64,000 nucleotides of DNA from Pseudomonas sp. PDNC002 (GCF_016919445.1 NZ_CP070356.1:1830001-1894000); one strand, 5' to 3'. Positions 36,640 through 48,720 are shown, counted from the first letter of the stretch. Notes: generated from the letters alone by a model not told the origin. Program-made: numbers and translations.

Positions 36640-37029
36640 ATGCGCCATCGTAAAAGTGGTCGTCACCTGAGCCGTACCAGCTCGCACCGCAAGGCCATGT
36701 TCCAAAACATGGCTGTGTCGCTGTTCGAGCACGAGCTGATCAAAACCACCCTGCCCAAAGCCAAAGAACTGCGTCGCGTTGCCGAGCCGCTGATCACCCT
36801 GGCTAAAGTGGATAGCGTTGCCAACCGTCGTCTCGCTTTCGACCGTACCCGTTCGAAAGAAGCCGTAGGCAAGCTGTTCAACGAACTGGGCAAGCGCTAC
36901 GCCAACCGTCCGGGCGGCTACCTGCGCATCCTGAAGTGCGGCTTCCGCGCCGGCGACAATGCCCCCATGGCATACGTCGAACTGATTGACCGCGCTGTTG
37001 GCGGCCAAGCAGTAGAAGCTGCAGAGTAA
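36640..37029 (+). CDS. rplQ: 50S ribosomal protein L17
   Basis: The 129-aa protein lies near the tunnel exit. [20 protein letters not shown] and [20 protein letters not shown] are typical. It ends the ribosomal-protein cluster; a strong terminator follows. Confidence 0.98.
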   Translation: MRHRKSGRHLSRTSSHRKAMFQNMAVSLFEHELIKTTLPKAKELRRVAEPLITLAKVDSVANRRLAFDRTRSKEAVGKLFNELGKRYANRPGGYLRILKCGFRAGDNAPMAYVELIDRAVGGQAVEAAE

Positions 37030-37044
37030 GGCTTACGCCTTAAT

Positions 37045-37073
37045 AAAAAACCGGGCCTTGTGCCCGGTTTTTT
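37045..37073 (+). terminator. Terminator of the alpha operon
   Basis: AAAAAACCGGGC (37045-37056), loop CTTGT, GCCCGGTTTTTT (37062-37073). Strong, nearly symmetrical hairpin with a long U tract. Confidence 0.93.
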
Positions 37074-37301
37074 ATCGCCTATTGAAAAGTTTTCTCTATC
37101 GATCGGCTCGAATCAATAAATTGGCTGATCCATACCCTTGTCACCGATCCTTAACGACGCCGACTTCTACTGCTTGCTGAGCTGGGTCAACAGCCGCAAC
37201 GCCGGTGGAGGCGCTTAATTGTCCGATTGGGATGTCGGGCCGCGCTCACAGCCTTCGTGATTCGCCGGCCAATGAACACCCCGCCGTTGAGGAGAGTAAC
37301 G

Positions 37302-38750
37302 ATGAGTGACAACACCCGCCTGACGACCGCTGCCGGAGCGCCGGTCGCCGATAACCAGAACGTCCAGACCGCCGGCCCGCGGGGCCCGATGCTGCTGCAG
37401 GACGTCTGGTTCCTGGAGAAGCTGGCGCACTTCGATCGCGAAGTCATTCCTGAGCGCCGTATGCATGCCAAGGGCTCTGCAGCCTACGGCACTTTCACTG
37501 TCACCCACGACATCACTCGCTACACGCGCGCCAAGCTGTTCTCTCAGGTCGGCAAGCAGACCCCGCTGTTCCTGCGCTTTTCCACCGTCGCTGGCGAGCG
37601 CGGTGCGGCGGATGCCGAGCGTGATATCCGCGGCTTCGCCCTGAAGTTCTACACCGATGAAGGCAACTGGGACCTGGTCGGCAACAATACCCCGGTCTTC
37701 TATTTCCGCGACCCGCTGAAATTCCCCGACCTGAACCACGTGGTGAAGCGTGACCCGCGCACCAACCTGCGCAACGCCACGCTGAAGTGGGACTTCTTCT
37801 CGCACCTGCCTGAAGCTCTGCACCAACTGACCATCGACTTCAGCGACCGTGGCCTGCCGCGCAGCTACCGCCACGTCCACGGTTTCGGCAGCCACACCTT
37901 CAGCTTTATCAATGCCAGCAACGAGCGGTTCTGGGTCAAGTTCCACTTCAAGACCCAGCAAGGCATTGAGAACCTGAGCAACGATGAAGCCGCGAAGCTG
38001 GTTGGCGCCGACCGGGAGAGCTCCCAGCGCGACCTGTACGACGCCATCGAACGCGGTGATTTCCCGCGTTGGACGATGTACGTGCAGATTATGCCGGAGA
38101 AGGAAGCCGCCACTTACCGTTACAACCCGTTCGATCTGACCAAGGTCTGGCCGCACGGCGACTACCCGCTCATCGAGGTGGGTTACTTCGAGCTGAACCG
38201 CAACCCGGCGAATTACTTCGCCGAGGTCGAGCAGTCCGCGTTCAGCCCGGCAAACATCGTCCCCGGCATTGGATTCTCGCCCGACAAGATGCTCCAGGGC
38301 CGCCTATTCTCCTACGGCGATGCGCACCGCTACCGCCTGGGCGTGAACCATCACCAGATCCCGGTGAACGCCGCGCGCAACAATCCGCGCATCTACCACC
38401 GCGATGGCGCCATGCGGGTGGACGGCAACAACGGCGACATGACGGTCACCTACGAGCCGAACAGCTTCAACCAGTGGCAGGAGCAGCCGGATTACTCCGA
38501 GCCGCCGCTGACTCTGGAAGGCAGCGCGGATCACTGGAACCACCGTGTCGACGATGACTACTACAGCCAGCCGGCCGCGCTGTTCCGTCTGTTCGATGAG
38601 GCGCAGCGGCAGCGTCTGTACGCGAACATTGCCGGTGACATGGCAGGCGTGCCGGAAGCCATCCAGCGTCGCCAGCTCGCACTGTTCTTCAAGATCGACC
38701 CGGCCTACGGCGAAGGCGTCGCCAAGGCCCTGGGACTGAAGCTCGACTAA
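37302..38750 (+). CDS. katA: Monofunctional haem catalase KatA
   Basis: The 482-aa enzyme breaks hydrogen peroxide into water and oxygen. The catalytic histidine is His55 in [23 protein letters not shown] carries the conserved asparagine. The haem-ligand tyrosine lies in [14 protein letters not shown]. It is a small-subunit clade catalase without the extra C-terminal domain. The start is the ATG at 37,302 behind GAGGAGAG; the open frame further upstream is not family-like. About 230 nt separate it from rplQ. I see no OxyR site I could defend. The ferritin gene follows, and catalase with ferritin fits oxidative and iron stress. Confidence 0.97.
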   Translation: MSDNTRLTTAAGAPVADNQNVQTAGPRGPMLLQDVWFLEKLAHFDREVIPERRMHAKGSAAYGTFTVTHDITRYTRAKLFSQVGKQTPLFLRFSTVAGERGAADAERDIRGFALKFYTDEGNWDLVGNNTPVFYFRDPLKFPDLNHVVKRDPRTNLRNATLKWDFFSHLPEALHQLTIDFSDRGLPRSYRHVHGFGSHTFSFINASNERFWVKFHFKTQQGIENLSNDEAAKLVGADRESSQRDLYDAIERGDFPRWTMYVQIMPEKEAATYRYNPFDLTKVWPHGDYPLIEVGYFELNRNPANYFAEVEQSAFSPANIVPGIGFSPDKMLQGRLFSYGDAHRYRLGVNHHQIPVNAARNNPRIYHRDGAMRVDGNNGDMTVTYEPNSFNQWQEQPDYSEPPLTLEGSADHWNHRVDDDYYSQPAALFRLFDEAQRQRLYANIAGDMAGVPEAIQRRQLALFFKIDPAYGEGVAKALGLKLD

Positions 38751-38768
38751 GCTCAAACTGTTCCACCA

Positions 38769-38798
38769 GCCGCCCTCTTCGGAGGGCGGTTGCGTTTG
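38769..38798 (+). terminator. Terminator after katA
   Basis: CCGCCCTC (38770-38777), TTCG loop, GAGGGCGG (38782-38789), then TTGCGTTT. A stable stem with a modest U tract. Confidence 0.72.
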
Positions 38799-38884
38799 GG
38801 GAGCATTGTGGACTTGACCCCGGTCATGGCCACTCGCGACCATAGCGCCGTTTAATTCGCTGTCACGTCCCAGGGAGAAGGCTG

Positions 38885-39349
38885 ATGCAAGGCCACGCCG
38901 AGGTTATCGATTATCTCAATACGCTGCTGACCGGTGAGTTGGCCGCTCGCGACCAGTACTTCATCCATTCGCGCATGTACGAGGACTGGGGCTTCACCAA
39001 GCTCTACGAGCGTCTCAACCACGAGATGGAAGAGGAAACCCAGCACGCCGATGCCCTGCTGCGCCGCATCCTGTTGCTCGAAGGGACCCCGCGCATGCGC
39101 CCGGACGACATCCACCCGGGCAAGACGGTGCCGGAGATGCTCGAAGCCGACCTCAAGCTCGAGCGCCATGTGCGCGCCGCACTGGCGAAGGGCATCGCCC
39201 TGTGCGAGAAACACAAGGACTTCGTCACCCGCGATATCCTGCGCGTGCAACTGACCGATACCGAGGAAGACCACGCCTACTGGCTGGAGCAGCAACTCGG
39301 CCTGATCGCCAAGATGGGCCTGGAGAATTACCTGCAGTCGCAGCTCTGA
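38885..39349 (+). CDS. bfrA: Bacterioferritin-family iron storage protein (FtnA/BfrA)
   Basis: The 154-aa four-helix protein stores iron in a 24-mer shell. The ferroxidase ligands Glu18, Glu51 and His54 (in EEETQHAD), and Glu/His in the later [13 protein letters not shown], are visible. Position 52, which is the haem-binding methionine in true bacterioferritins, is Thr here. The protein is therefore expected to behave as a haem-free bacterial ferritin, as is known for the P. aeruginosa protein formerly called BfrA. It lies downstream of katA and convergent with uvrA. Confidence 0.93.
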   Translation: MQGHAEVIDYLNTLLTGELAARDQYFIHSRMYEDWGFTKLYERLNHEMEEETQHADALLRRILLLEGTPRMRPDDIHPGKTVPEMLEADLKLERHVRAALAKGIALCEKHKDFVTRDILRVQLTDTEEDHAYWLEQQLGLIAKMGLENYLQSQL

Positions 39350-39365
39350 TTCGCCAGCCGTAAAG

Positions 39366-39402
39366 AAAAAGCCCCTGCGCCGATTGGCGACAGGGGCTTT
39401 TT
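39366..39402 (+). terminator. Bidirectional terminator between bfrA and uvrA
   Basis: AAAAAGCCCCTG (39366-39377) and CAGGGGCTTTTT (39391-39402) form a stem with A and T tracts on both sides. It can end bfrA on the plus strand and uvrA on the minus strand. Confidence 0.9.
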
Positions 39403-39416
39403 CATGCCAGCACAGA

Positions 39417-42251
<2,835 letters not shown>

Positions 42252-42344
42252 AGCGGCCTCGCATGGCGGGCGAAAACTATCGATTATACGGGGCGTGACA
42301 GGTACGCGGCAAAGTAGCGCGTGTGTGCCCTTGGACCTTTGGGC

Positions 42345-42353
42345 TGGTAGAAT
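42345..42353 (+). promoter_or_regulatory. Possible extended -10 promoter of the MFS gene
   Basis: TGGTAGAAT (42345-42353) fits an extended -10 element (TGn plus TAGAAT). No -35 box stands at the right distance. Transcription would start about 105 nt before the MFS start codon. Confidence 0.4.
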
Positions 42354-42465
42354 GCGCGGCTATTTTTCGGCGTTGGCGACAGCCGGCCCTTTGCGGCTTG
42401 GAAGGCCGCGCCGTCACGGGAGCCATTCAGCGCATTCCCGACATCCGTCTTCCCACGAGGGGCTT

Positions 42466-43854
42466 ATGCACGATTCCCACACTGAGCGCATGAGTGGCAC
42501 AGAACTCCGGGCGACCTCCGGCCTGGCCCTGCTCTATGCCTTCCGTATGCTTGGCATGTTCATGCTGCTGCCGGTCATGATGACCTACGGTATGGAACTG
42601 GCGGACGCGACGCCGGCGCTGATCGGCTTCGCCATGGGCGCCTATGGCCTGACCCAGGCGGTGCTGCAGATTCCGCTGGGCACGCTGTCCGACCGCATCG
42701 GCCGCCGCGCGATCATCGTTGTCGGCCTGCTGGTGTTCGCCGTTGGCGCTGCCGTTGCGGCCAGCTCCGACACCATCTGGGGCGTCATCGCCGGCCGGGT
42801 GATCCAGGGCGCCGGGGCGATTTCCGCCGTGGTCATGGCACTGCTCTCCGACCTGACCCGCGAACAGCACCGGACCAAGGCCATGGCCATCATCGGCATG
42901 AGCATCGGTGTTTCCTTCGCCGCCTCGATGGTCGCCGGCCCCGTGTTGACCCACTGGTTCGGCCTGCACGGGCTGTTCTGGTTCACCTCCGGCATGGCCC
43001 TGGTGGGCATCCTGATCATTCTCTTCATGGTGCCGGTGCCCGATCACCGCATGCAGCACCGTGAGTCCAGCGTTGCCAAGCAGTCGCTGATCCCGACCCT
43101 GAAGAACGGCGACCTGCTGCGCCTGGATGTCGGCATCCTGGTCCTGCACGCGATTCTCATGGCGAGCTTCGTCGCGCTGCCGCTGGCACTGGTGGAGCGC
43201 GCCGGGCTGCCCAAGGAGCAGCACTGGTGGGTCTACCTGACGGCGCTGCTGATCGGCTTCTTCGCCATGGTCCCGTTCATCATCTATGCCGAGAAGAAAC
43301 GCCAGATGAAACGCGTGCTGGCCGGCGCGGTGGCGACCCTGATGCTCTGTGAACTGTTCTTCTGGGAGTTCGGCAACAGCCTCAAGGAACTGGTGTTCGG
43401 CATCGTCGTCTACTTCACCGCATTCAATCTTCTGGAGGCTTCGCTGCCTTCGCTGGTGAGCAAGGTGTCGCCGGCCGGCGGCAAGGGCACGGCGATGGGC
43501 GTGTACTCCACCAGCCAGTTCCTCGGCGCCGCGGTAGGTGGCATCCTCGGTGGCTGGATGTACCAGCACGGCGGGCTCGACGGGGTGTTCATCGGCTGCG
43601 CGGTGCTGGCTGCCATCTGGCTGGCGATTGCTGTTACCATGCGCGAACCGCCTTATGTAACGAGTATTCGCCTGCCTCTTTCCGATGAGGCCCTGCGCGA
43701 TGCTTCGTTGGCTGAGCGTTTCAAGGCATTGCCCGGTGTGAGCGATGTGATGGTGGTCGTTGAAGAAGCGGCCGCTTATGTCAAAGTGGATTCCCAACAA
43801 GTTGATCGCACGTCCCTCGAGCGCCTCGCCGGTGCCGAGCAGGCGACGTGCTGA
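42466..43854 (+). CDS. YajR-like major facilitator superfamily transporter
   Basis: The 462-aa protein has twelve predicted membrane segments and the MFS loop motif [16 protein letters not shown] between segments 2 and 3. After the last helix it carries a soluble tail of about 65 residues (from [10 protein letters not shown] to the C-terminus) with alternating strand/helix character, resembling the YAM domain of E. coli YajR. The substrate is not known; drug or metabolite efflux is only a family guess. The start is the ATG at 42,466 behind GAGGGG. It precedes ssb by 18 nt, so the two are probably co-transcribed. Confidence 0.88.
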   Translation: MHDSHTERMSGTELRATSGLALLYAFRMLGMFMLLPVMMTYGMELADATPALIGFAMGAYGLTQAVLQIPLGTLSDRIGRRAIIVVGLLVFAVGAAVAASSDTIWGVIAGRVIQGAGAISAVVMALLSDLTREQHRTKAMAIIGMSIGVSFAASMVAGPVLTHWFGLHGLFWFTSGMALVGILIILFMVPVPDHRMQHRESSVAKQSLIPTLKNGDLLRLDVGILVLHAILMASFVALPLALVERAGLPKEQHWWVYLTALLIGFFAMVPFIIYAEKKRQMKRVLAGAVATLMLCELFFWEFGNSLKELVFGIVVYFTAFNLLEASLPSLVSKVSPAGGKGTAMGVYSTSQFLGAAVGGILGGWMYQHGGLDGVFIGCAVLAAIWLAIAVTMREPPYVTSIRLPLSDEALRDASLAERFKALPGVSDVMVVVEEAAAYVKVDSQQVDRTSLERLAGAEQATC

Positions 43855-43872
43855 AGCCTTTAGGAGAGCGTC

Positions 43873-44373
43873 ATGGCCCGTGGGGTTAACAAAGTCATTC
43901 TGGTGGGTAACGTCGGTGGCGATCCGGAAACCCGTTACATGCCCAACGGCAACGCGGTGACCAACGTCACCCTGGCCACCAGCGAGAGCTGGAAGGACAA
44001 GCAGACCGGCCAGCAGCAGGAGCGTACCGAGTGGCACCGCGTGGTGTTCTTCGGTCGCCTGGCGGAGATCGTCGCCGAGTACGTGCGCAAGGGTTCGCAG
44101 ATCTACGTCGAAGGCAGCCTGCGCACTCGCAAGTGGCAGGGCCAGGACGGTCAGGACAAGTACACCACCGAAATCGTGGTCGACATCAACGGCAACATGC
44201 AGCTGCTCGGCGGCCGTCCGGGCGCCGGTGGTGACGACGCTCCGCGCGCTCCCCGCGAGCCGCAACAGCAGCGTCCGCAGCAGGCCCAGCGCCCTGCGCC
44301 GCAGCAGCAGTCCCAGCCCGCGCCGCAACCGGCTCCGGACTACGACAGCTTCGACGACGATATTCCGTTCTAA
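43873..44373 (+). CDS. ssb: Single-stranded DNA-binding protein
   Basis: The 166-aa protein coats single-stranded DNA in replication, repair and recombination. An OB fold occupies residues about 1-112 ([20 protein letters not shown]). A flexible Gln/Pro-rich linker follows, and the acidic tip ends DSFDDDIPF, the docking site for partner proteins. Length and tip are typical of chromosomal SSB. Confidence 0.97.
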   Translation: MARGVNKVILVGNVGGDPETRYMPNGNAVTNVTLATSESWKDKQTGQQQERTEWHRVVFFGRLAEIVAEYVRKGSQIYVEGSLRTRKWQGQDGQDKYTTEIVVDINGNMQLLGGRPGAGGDDAPRAPREPQQQRPQQAQRPAPQQQSQPAPQPAPDYDSFDDDIPF

Positions 44374-44392
44374 CCCGAACGATTCGTCTCTC

Positions 44393-44421
44393 AAGAGCGC
44401 AGCCTTCGAGCTGCGCTTTTG
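44393..44421 (+). terminator. Terminator after ssb
   Basis: AAGAGCGCAGC (44393-44403) and GCTGCGCTTTT (44410-44420) form an 8-bp GC-rich core flanked by A and T runs. Confidence 0.8.
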
Positions 44422-44549
44422 CGTTTCTGGGACGCTCGTTTTGGCGAATGTTCGTAAAAGTCTTTCTCGGGGGCAGCTATTTAATTAGCTAGCTAACTGA
44501 ATGATTCTGGAGCTGCCTTGATGTACGGCAAAACCGGAGAAGAAAAGAC

Positions 44550-44738
44550 ATGAGCATTACAGTGACCGAGCGTGACGACGACCATAAATCCCGCGAGTTC
44601 CGCGCCCACGGAGGGCGTTGCTGGGATGTGTACCAGGAGGGGCAATTGGTCGGCATCTTCCATACCGAAGGCGAGGCGCAGGCCTACCGGGTTTCCCTGG
44701 AGCTGGAAGCGCGCTACCGCCACGCGGCAGAGTTCTAA
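44550..44738 (+). CDS. Small orphan protein, function unknown
   Basis: A 62-aa reading frame (MSITVTERDDDHKSREFRAH...) preceded by GGAGAAG at a good distance and closed by its own terminator, which supports expression. It is charged and soluble with no signal peptide or membrane segment. The middle (GGRCWDVYQEGQLVGIFHTE) reads like a small beta fold with one cysteine. I do not recognise a family. It stands alone between ssb and the iron-uptake unit. Promoter not identified; the AT-rich stretch 44,478-44,505 is a candidate place. Confidence 0.7.
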   Translation: MSITVTERDDDHKSREFRAHGGRCWDVYQEGQLVGIFHTEGEAQAYRVSLELEARYRHAAEF

Positions 44739-44746
44739 AGAGTAAA

Positions 44747-44780
44747 AAGCCCCGTGGCGACGGCCGCGCCACGGGGCTTG
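44747..44780 (+). terminator. Terminator after the orphan protein gene
   Basis: AAGCCCCGTGGCG (44747-44759) pairs perfectly with CGCCACGGGGCTT (44767-44779). AAAAAG precedes it. A 13-bp stem; U tract short on this strand, stronger if read from the other strand. Confidence 0.75.
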
Positions 44781-44795
44781 TGAGTCCGAACTCCC

Positions 44796-44864
44796 TGTAG
44801 GAGCGAGCTTGCTCACGAACCCGTCTCGCTGCGGAGCCTGTTCGCGAGCAAGCTCGCTCCTACA
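44796..44864. repeat. Inverted pair of REP sequences
   Basis: TGTAGGAGCGAGCTTGCTC (44796-44814) and its reverse complement GAGCAAGCTCGCTCCTACA (44846-44864) face each other. These are typical Pseudomonas REP units, each with its own short palindrome (GAGCGAGCTTGCTC). It lies downstream of the orphan gene and of the receptor gene, at convergent ends. Confidence 0.9.
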
Positions 44865-44935
44865 AATAACCATCCGAGTGCGCAGGCAACGCGGAGGTTA
44901 TGGGGAATCCGCCCGGCGAACCGGGTGGCAGGCGA

Positions 44936-47380
44936 TCAGAACTGGTAGTTCACCGTCGCAGTGACGTTGCGCTTCTCGCCGAAGTAGCAGAAGTCCAGGC
45001 TGTAGCAGGACGCCACGTAGTCCTTGTCCAGCAGGTTGTTGGCGTTGAGGCTGACATCCAGGCCCTTCAGGCCGACGCGGGACAGGTCGTAGCCGATGCG
45101 CGCATCCACCAGGGTGTAGTCCGGTACGCGCAGGGTATTTTCCTTGTCCGCCCAGGTCTCGCCGACGTAGCGAGCGCCGCCACCGAGGGTCAGGCCATCC
45201 AGCGGGCCGGCGTTGAAGCCATAGTCGGCCCACAGCGAGGCCATGTGCTTGGGCGCCTGGTTCGGGGTGTGGCCCTGGTTGCCGTCCAGCGACTTGGTGT
45301 AGGTGATGTCGGTGTAGGTGTAGCTGCCGAGCACCTTGAGATTGTCGGTGACCTGGGTGTGGGCTTCCAGCTCGAAGCCCTGGGAGCGCACTTCACCCAC
45401 GGAGGTGTAGAAGTTGTCCTGCGGCTCCTTCGACGCGACGTTCTCCTGGGTGATGTGGAAGATCGACGCGGTGTACAGGCTGCGGCTGCCCTCGGGCTGG
45501 AACTTAAGGCCGGCTTCCCACTGCTTGCCCTCGGTCGGCTCCAGCGGCGTGCCGGATTGGTCCGAGTAGGCGTTGGGGTTGAACGACTCGGAGTAGCTGA
45601 TGTACGGCGCAATGCCGTTGTCGAACAGGTACAGCGCGCCGATGCGGCCGGTGAACTTCTTCCAGTCGTCGTCGGCCTTGCTGCCGGTGCTGCGGTTCTT
45701 GTCCTCAACGGTCACCCAGTCCTCGCGGATGCCCAGCGAGAAGCGCCAGTTGTCGATGTCGATCAGGTCTTGCAGATAGACGCCGGTCTGGTCCAGGCGG
45801 CGGGTGTGGTTGTCGTCGGGGTAGTAGCTGATGGCGTCGTTGCCGTAGTGCGGGTCGAAGGCGTCCAGCGGCGCGGCGGAGCCCGAGCGCCAGTCCACGG
45901 TGGTGCGACGCTTCTGGTAGTCCAGGCCCATCAGCAGGGTGTGCTTGGCGGCGCCGGTGTTGAATTCGGCCTGGGCCATGTTGTCGATGATGTACGCCTG
46001 CAGGTGCTCGCTGGCGCCGGAGAAGTAGCGGTTCAGGGTGTTCTCGTCAGGCGCGGTCCAGCCGTAGGCGTAGACCTGCGAGAGGTCGACGTCGGAGTCC
46101 AGGTAGCGGAAGTTCTGCCGCGCGGTCCACACGTCGTCGAAGCGGTGCTCCAGCTGGTAGCCGAACATGCGCTGCGTGCGGTCGAAGTCGTCCTTGCTTG
46201 GCTCGCCATCGAAGAACTCGCGGGAGATCTTCTGGCCGTTGTGGTGGAACAGCGTACCGTCCGCCGGCACGCCGCCGTGGTAGCCGCCGTTCGGGTCGTG
46301 CTGCAGGTAGCCCTGCAGGGTCAGGGTGGTGTCGTCGGTGAAGTCGATGGCCAGGGTCGGGGCGATGGCGTAGCGCTCTTCCTTGACGTGGTCGAACTGG
46401 GTGTCCGAGCCCTTGCCCAGGCCGACCAGGCGGTAGGCGATACGCTTTTCCTCATCCAGCGGGCCGCTGAAGTCGAAGCCCATTTCCTTCTGGCCCATGT
46501 TGCCGACGGTGCCGGTGATCTGGTGGTAATCCTCGTACAGCGGTTTCTTGCTGGTCAGTGCCACCAGGCCGCCAGGCAGGCTGCGGCCGTAGAGCACCGA
46601 GGACGGGCCCTTGAGCACGTCGATGCGCTCGAGGAAGTACGGGTCGATCTGCATCGAGCTGAAGGTGCCGCTGTCGCCCATGGCCTTCAGGCCGTCGAGG
46701 TAGATGTTGTCGACGCTGTTGTCGGCGAAGCCGCGCATGACGATGTAGTCGTAGCGGTTCGAGGCGCCGACCTGGCCGGTGAAGATGCCAGGGGTGTAGC
46801 GGATCGCCTGTTGCACGGTCTTCGACGCGGTGTCGTCGATCTGCTCGCGGGTGATCACCGAGACGCTCTGGCTGGTTTCCAGCAGGGACTTGGAGGTCTT
46901 GGTGGCGATCTGGCTGTGGGTCGCCAGGTAGCCGTCTTCCTCGCCCAGCGCGTTGCCCAGGGCGAACACATCGCTGGAGGGCATGGCCAGCACGTCGGTC
47001 GGCGCGGCCGGGCGCAGCACGTAGTTGCCATTGCCTTGGTCCACGGCCTCCAGCGGTGTGTCCACCAGCAGGCGCCCAAGGCCCTGGTCCACCGAGTAGG
47101 TGCCGTTCAGCCCCGCCGAATTCAGCCCGCGAGTCTGCTCCGGGGTCGCCGACAGGGTGATGCCTGCTTCGCGGGCGAAGGCGTTCAGCACGTCACCCAG
47201 TGGGCCGGCCGAAATGGCGTAGGCGCGGCTGCTGGTGATGGCGGCGGTGTCCGCGGCGAAGGCGGTCAGCGGCAGGCTGGCACCGAGGCTGACGCACAGC
47301 AGCGCGCCGCGCACGGCATGGGCCAGGCGGCTGGCGCGGGGCAGGGCGGAGGAGGACGTTGGGACGTGGACGACTCGCAT
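44936..47380 (-). CDS. TonB-dependent ferric siderophore receptor, FiuA/FhuA-like
   Basis: The 814-aa outer-membrane receptor imports a ferric siderophore using TonB energy. It has a signal peptide (cleavage near residue 43, after LPLTAFA), then a secretin/STN signalling domain (residues about 52-125, YAISAGPLGDVLNAFAREAG). A plug domain with SVSVITREQIDDTASKTVQQ and VLKGPSSVLYGRSLPGG and a barrel ending in NYQF follow. The cysteine pair in SCYSLDFCYFGEKRN resembles FhuA-type hydroxamate (ferrichrome) receptors; the substrate is inferred. The STN domain fits signalling to the adjacent FecR/sigma pair. A strong AAGGAGG lies 40 nt before the ATG used here, at an odd distance. Confidence 0.9.
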   Translation of the reverse strand: MRVVHVPTSSSALPRASRLAHAVRGALLCVSLGASLPLTAFAADTAAITSSRAYAISAGPLGDVLNAFAREAGITLSATPEQTRGLNSAGLNGTYSVDQGLGRLLVDTPLEAVDQGNGNYVLRPAAPTDVLAMPSSDVFALGNALGEEDGYLATHSQIATKTSKSLLETSQSVSVITREQIDDTASKTVQQAIRYTPGIFTGQVGASNRYDYIVMRGFADNSVDNIYLDGLKAMGDSGTFSSMQIDPYFLERIDVLKGPSSVLYGRSLPGGLVALTSKKPLYEDYHQITGTVGNMGQKEMGFDFSGPLDEEKRIAYRLVGLGKGSDTQFDHVKEERYAIAPTLAIDFTDDTTLTLQGYLQHDPNGGYHGGVPADGTLFHHNGQKISREFFDGEPSKDDFDRTQRMFGYQLEHRFDDVWTARQNFRYLDSDVDLSQVYAYGWTAPDENTLNRYFSGASEHLQAYIIDNMAQAEFNTGAAKHTLLMGLDYQKRRTTVDWRSGSAAPLDAFDPHYGNDAISYYPDDNHTRRLDQTGVYLQDLIDIDNWRFSLGIREDWVTVEDKNRSTGSKADDDWKKFTGRIGALYLFDNGIAPYISYSESFNPNAYSDQSGTPLEPTEGKQWEAGLKFQPEGSRSLYTASIFHITQENVASKEPQDNFYTSVGEVRSQGFELEAHTQVTDNLKVLGSYTYTDITYTKSLDGNQGHTPNQAPKHMASLWADYGFNAGPLDGLTLGGGARYVGETWADKENTLRVPDYTLVDARIGYDLSRVGLKGLDVSLNANNLLDKDYVASCYSLDFCYFGEKRNVTATVNYQF

Positions 47381-47540
47381 GTAGGGGCTTCCGTGGACAA
47401 GGGAAATGATCGAGTTATTCCTCCTTGCCGGTCGAGGCGGCGAAACACGACAAAAATAATTCTCGTTTGAGAAATAAAATTATTTTGCGCTGATTTGTAG
47501 GAGCGACTGCCTTCTGCGGGGAGTCCTCGTCACTGAACTC
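47381..47540 (-). promoter_or_regulatory. Upstream region of the receptor gene (AT-rich, possible Fur/ECF control)
   Basis: The non-coding stretch before the receptor holds an AT-rich block (47,452-47,485) with TTCTC...GAGAA symmetry. It could serve as promoter and Fur site for the receptor, and the adjacent sigma factor would be expected to read from here. I cannot define the boxes with confidence. Confidence 0.35.
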
Positions 47541-47678
47541 CCCTCACCCCAGCCCTCTCCCGGAGGGAGAGGGAGAGGGAGAGGGAGAGGGAGAGGGAGC
47601 AGGCGTGCGGGCTGGCGCCAAGGTTTCAAACTGCATCGAACGGTCCCCTCTCCCTTTGGGAGAGGGTTAGGGTGAGGG
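47541..47678. repeat. MITE-like palindromic element, copy 1 (with hexanucleotide expansion)
   Basis: Outer arms CCCTCACCCCAGCCCTCTCC and, reversed, GGGAGAGGGTTAGGGTGAGG bound a 138-bp element. Each arm has its own inner hairpin of CCCTCTCCC type. The left inner hairpin is extended by tandem GGGAGA units (47,565-47,599, five full and one partial). The core, reverse-complemented, resembles the core of copy 3. It separates the anti-sigma gene from the receptor gene. Confidence 0.85.
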
Positions 47679-47745
47679 CCGACCCGAGCACGGAACCACC
47701 GGGTAGGAGCGGGCCCATGGAGCCTTTCCGCCGATGGACCAGCCG

Positions 47746-48720
47746 TCAGCCCCGCGCACTCACCGTCACCCACCAGTCCGTCCGCTTCTCCACCCGCACC
47801 GGCAGCGTCTGCGGCAGCAGGGCCAGCAACTGGTTGGTGTCATCCAGACGGAATACGCCGGAGAGGCGCAGGTCGGCCACGCTGGCATCGCAGTGCAGAT
47901 GGCCGTGGCGGTAGCGGCCGATCTCGGCGAGGAAGTCGGCCAGGCGCATGTCGCGGGTGACGATCAGGCCATCGGCCCAGGCGCCACTGTCCATATTGCT
48001 GCGCTCGGCGAGCAGCGCGCTGTCGCCGTTGATCTCGTAGGTCTGCCCGGCTTCGGCGATGGCAGTGGTCTGGCCGCGCACGCGCGGGGCGATGGCTACC
48101 GAGCCTTCCTCGACGCTCAATCGTGTGGAGCGCGGGTCCTGACGTAGCACGAAGCGTGTACCCAGCGCCTCGAACAGACCGTCGCGGTTGCTCACCCGCA
48201 GCGGACGCGCCGCATCTTTCGCTGTACTCAGCAGGATTTCGCCGCGCTCCAGCAGGAGCAGCCGCTGGCTCCCATCGAAGCGCACGTTAACCGCGCTGTC
48301 GGTGTTGAGTTGCAGGACGCTGCCATCGGCCAGGGTGAAACGCTTGCGCTCGCCGATGGCGGTACTGAAGTCCGCCATCCAGCGCTGCCAGGGCGTGACG
48401 TCGCGGGTCAGCCACAGCGCGGAGGCTCCGACAGCGAAGGTGGACAGCAGCTTGAGCGCCTGACGTCGCTGCAGGCGCTGGTTCGTATTCTCCAGGGTCT
48501 CCAGCGCCACGCGCGCGCCGGGCACCGCCTGGTAGCCGGCGGCGAGCTCGCTGTTCAGTGCCTGCACCCGCAGCCAGGCGGTTTCATGTTCGGGATTCGA
48601 CTGGCGCCAGTGCTCACAGGCGCTGAGCACTTCCGGACCGGCGTTGCCGTTCAGGCGCAGGGTCCACTGGATCGCCTGCTTCACCACCCGCGGATCGGGC
48701 GTGGCGCTGGCGCCGGTCAC
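47746..48720 (-). CDS. FecR-family anti-sigma factor / signal transducer
   Basis: The 324-aa protein spans the inner membrane once (LKLLSTFAVGASALWLT, about residues 83-99) after a cytoplasmic sigma-binding part with the conserved tryptophans of RVVKQAIQWTLRL and CEHWRQSNPEHETAWLR. The periplasmic FecR domain (RFTLADGSVLQLNTDSAVNV, LFEALGTRFVLR) and C-terminal STN-like end receive the signal from the loaded receptor. The start is the GTG at 48,720, which overlaps the sigma gene stop (GTGA). Longer upstream starts would lie inside the sigma gene. Confidence 0.9.
   Translation of the reverse strand: MTGASATPDPRVVKQAIQWTLRLNGNAGPEVLSACEHWRQSNPEHETAWLRVQALNSELAAGYQAVPGARVALETLENTNQRLQRRQALKLLSTFAVGASALWLTRDVTPWQRWMADFSTAIGERKRFTLADGSVLQLNTDSAVNVRFDGSQRLLLLERGEILLSTAKDAARPLRVSNRDGLFEALGTRFVLRQDPRSTRLSVEEGSVAIAPRVRGQTTAIAEAGQTYEINGDSALLAERSNMDSGAWADGLIVTRDMRLADFLAEIGRYRHGHLHCDASVADLRLSGVFRLDDTNQLLALLPQTLPVRVEKRTDWWVTVSARG

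Noticed and set aside
37074-37301. OxyR site before katA
   Set aside because: Some ATAG/CTAT-like words occur but no properly spaced motif is clear by eye.
42252-42465. LexA (SOS) box before uvrA
   Set aside because: I found no CTGT-N8-ACAG type palindrome that I could defend in this gap.
44900-47470. An 856-codon plus-strand frame opposite the TonB receptor
   Set aside because: It is the antisense shadow of a receptor that has signal peptide, STN, plug and barrel in order.
47480-47773. A short frame across repeat copy 1
   Set aside because: Its translation is driven by the GGGAGA-type repeat and palindromes, with no start signal.
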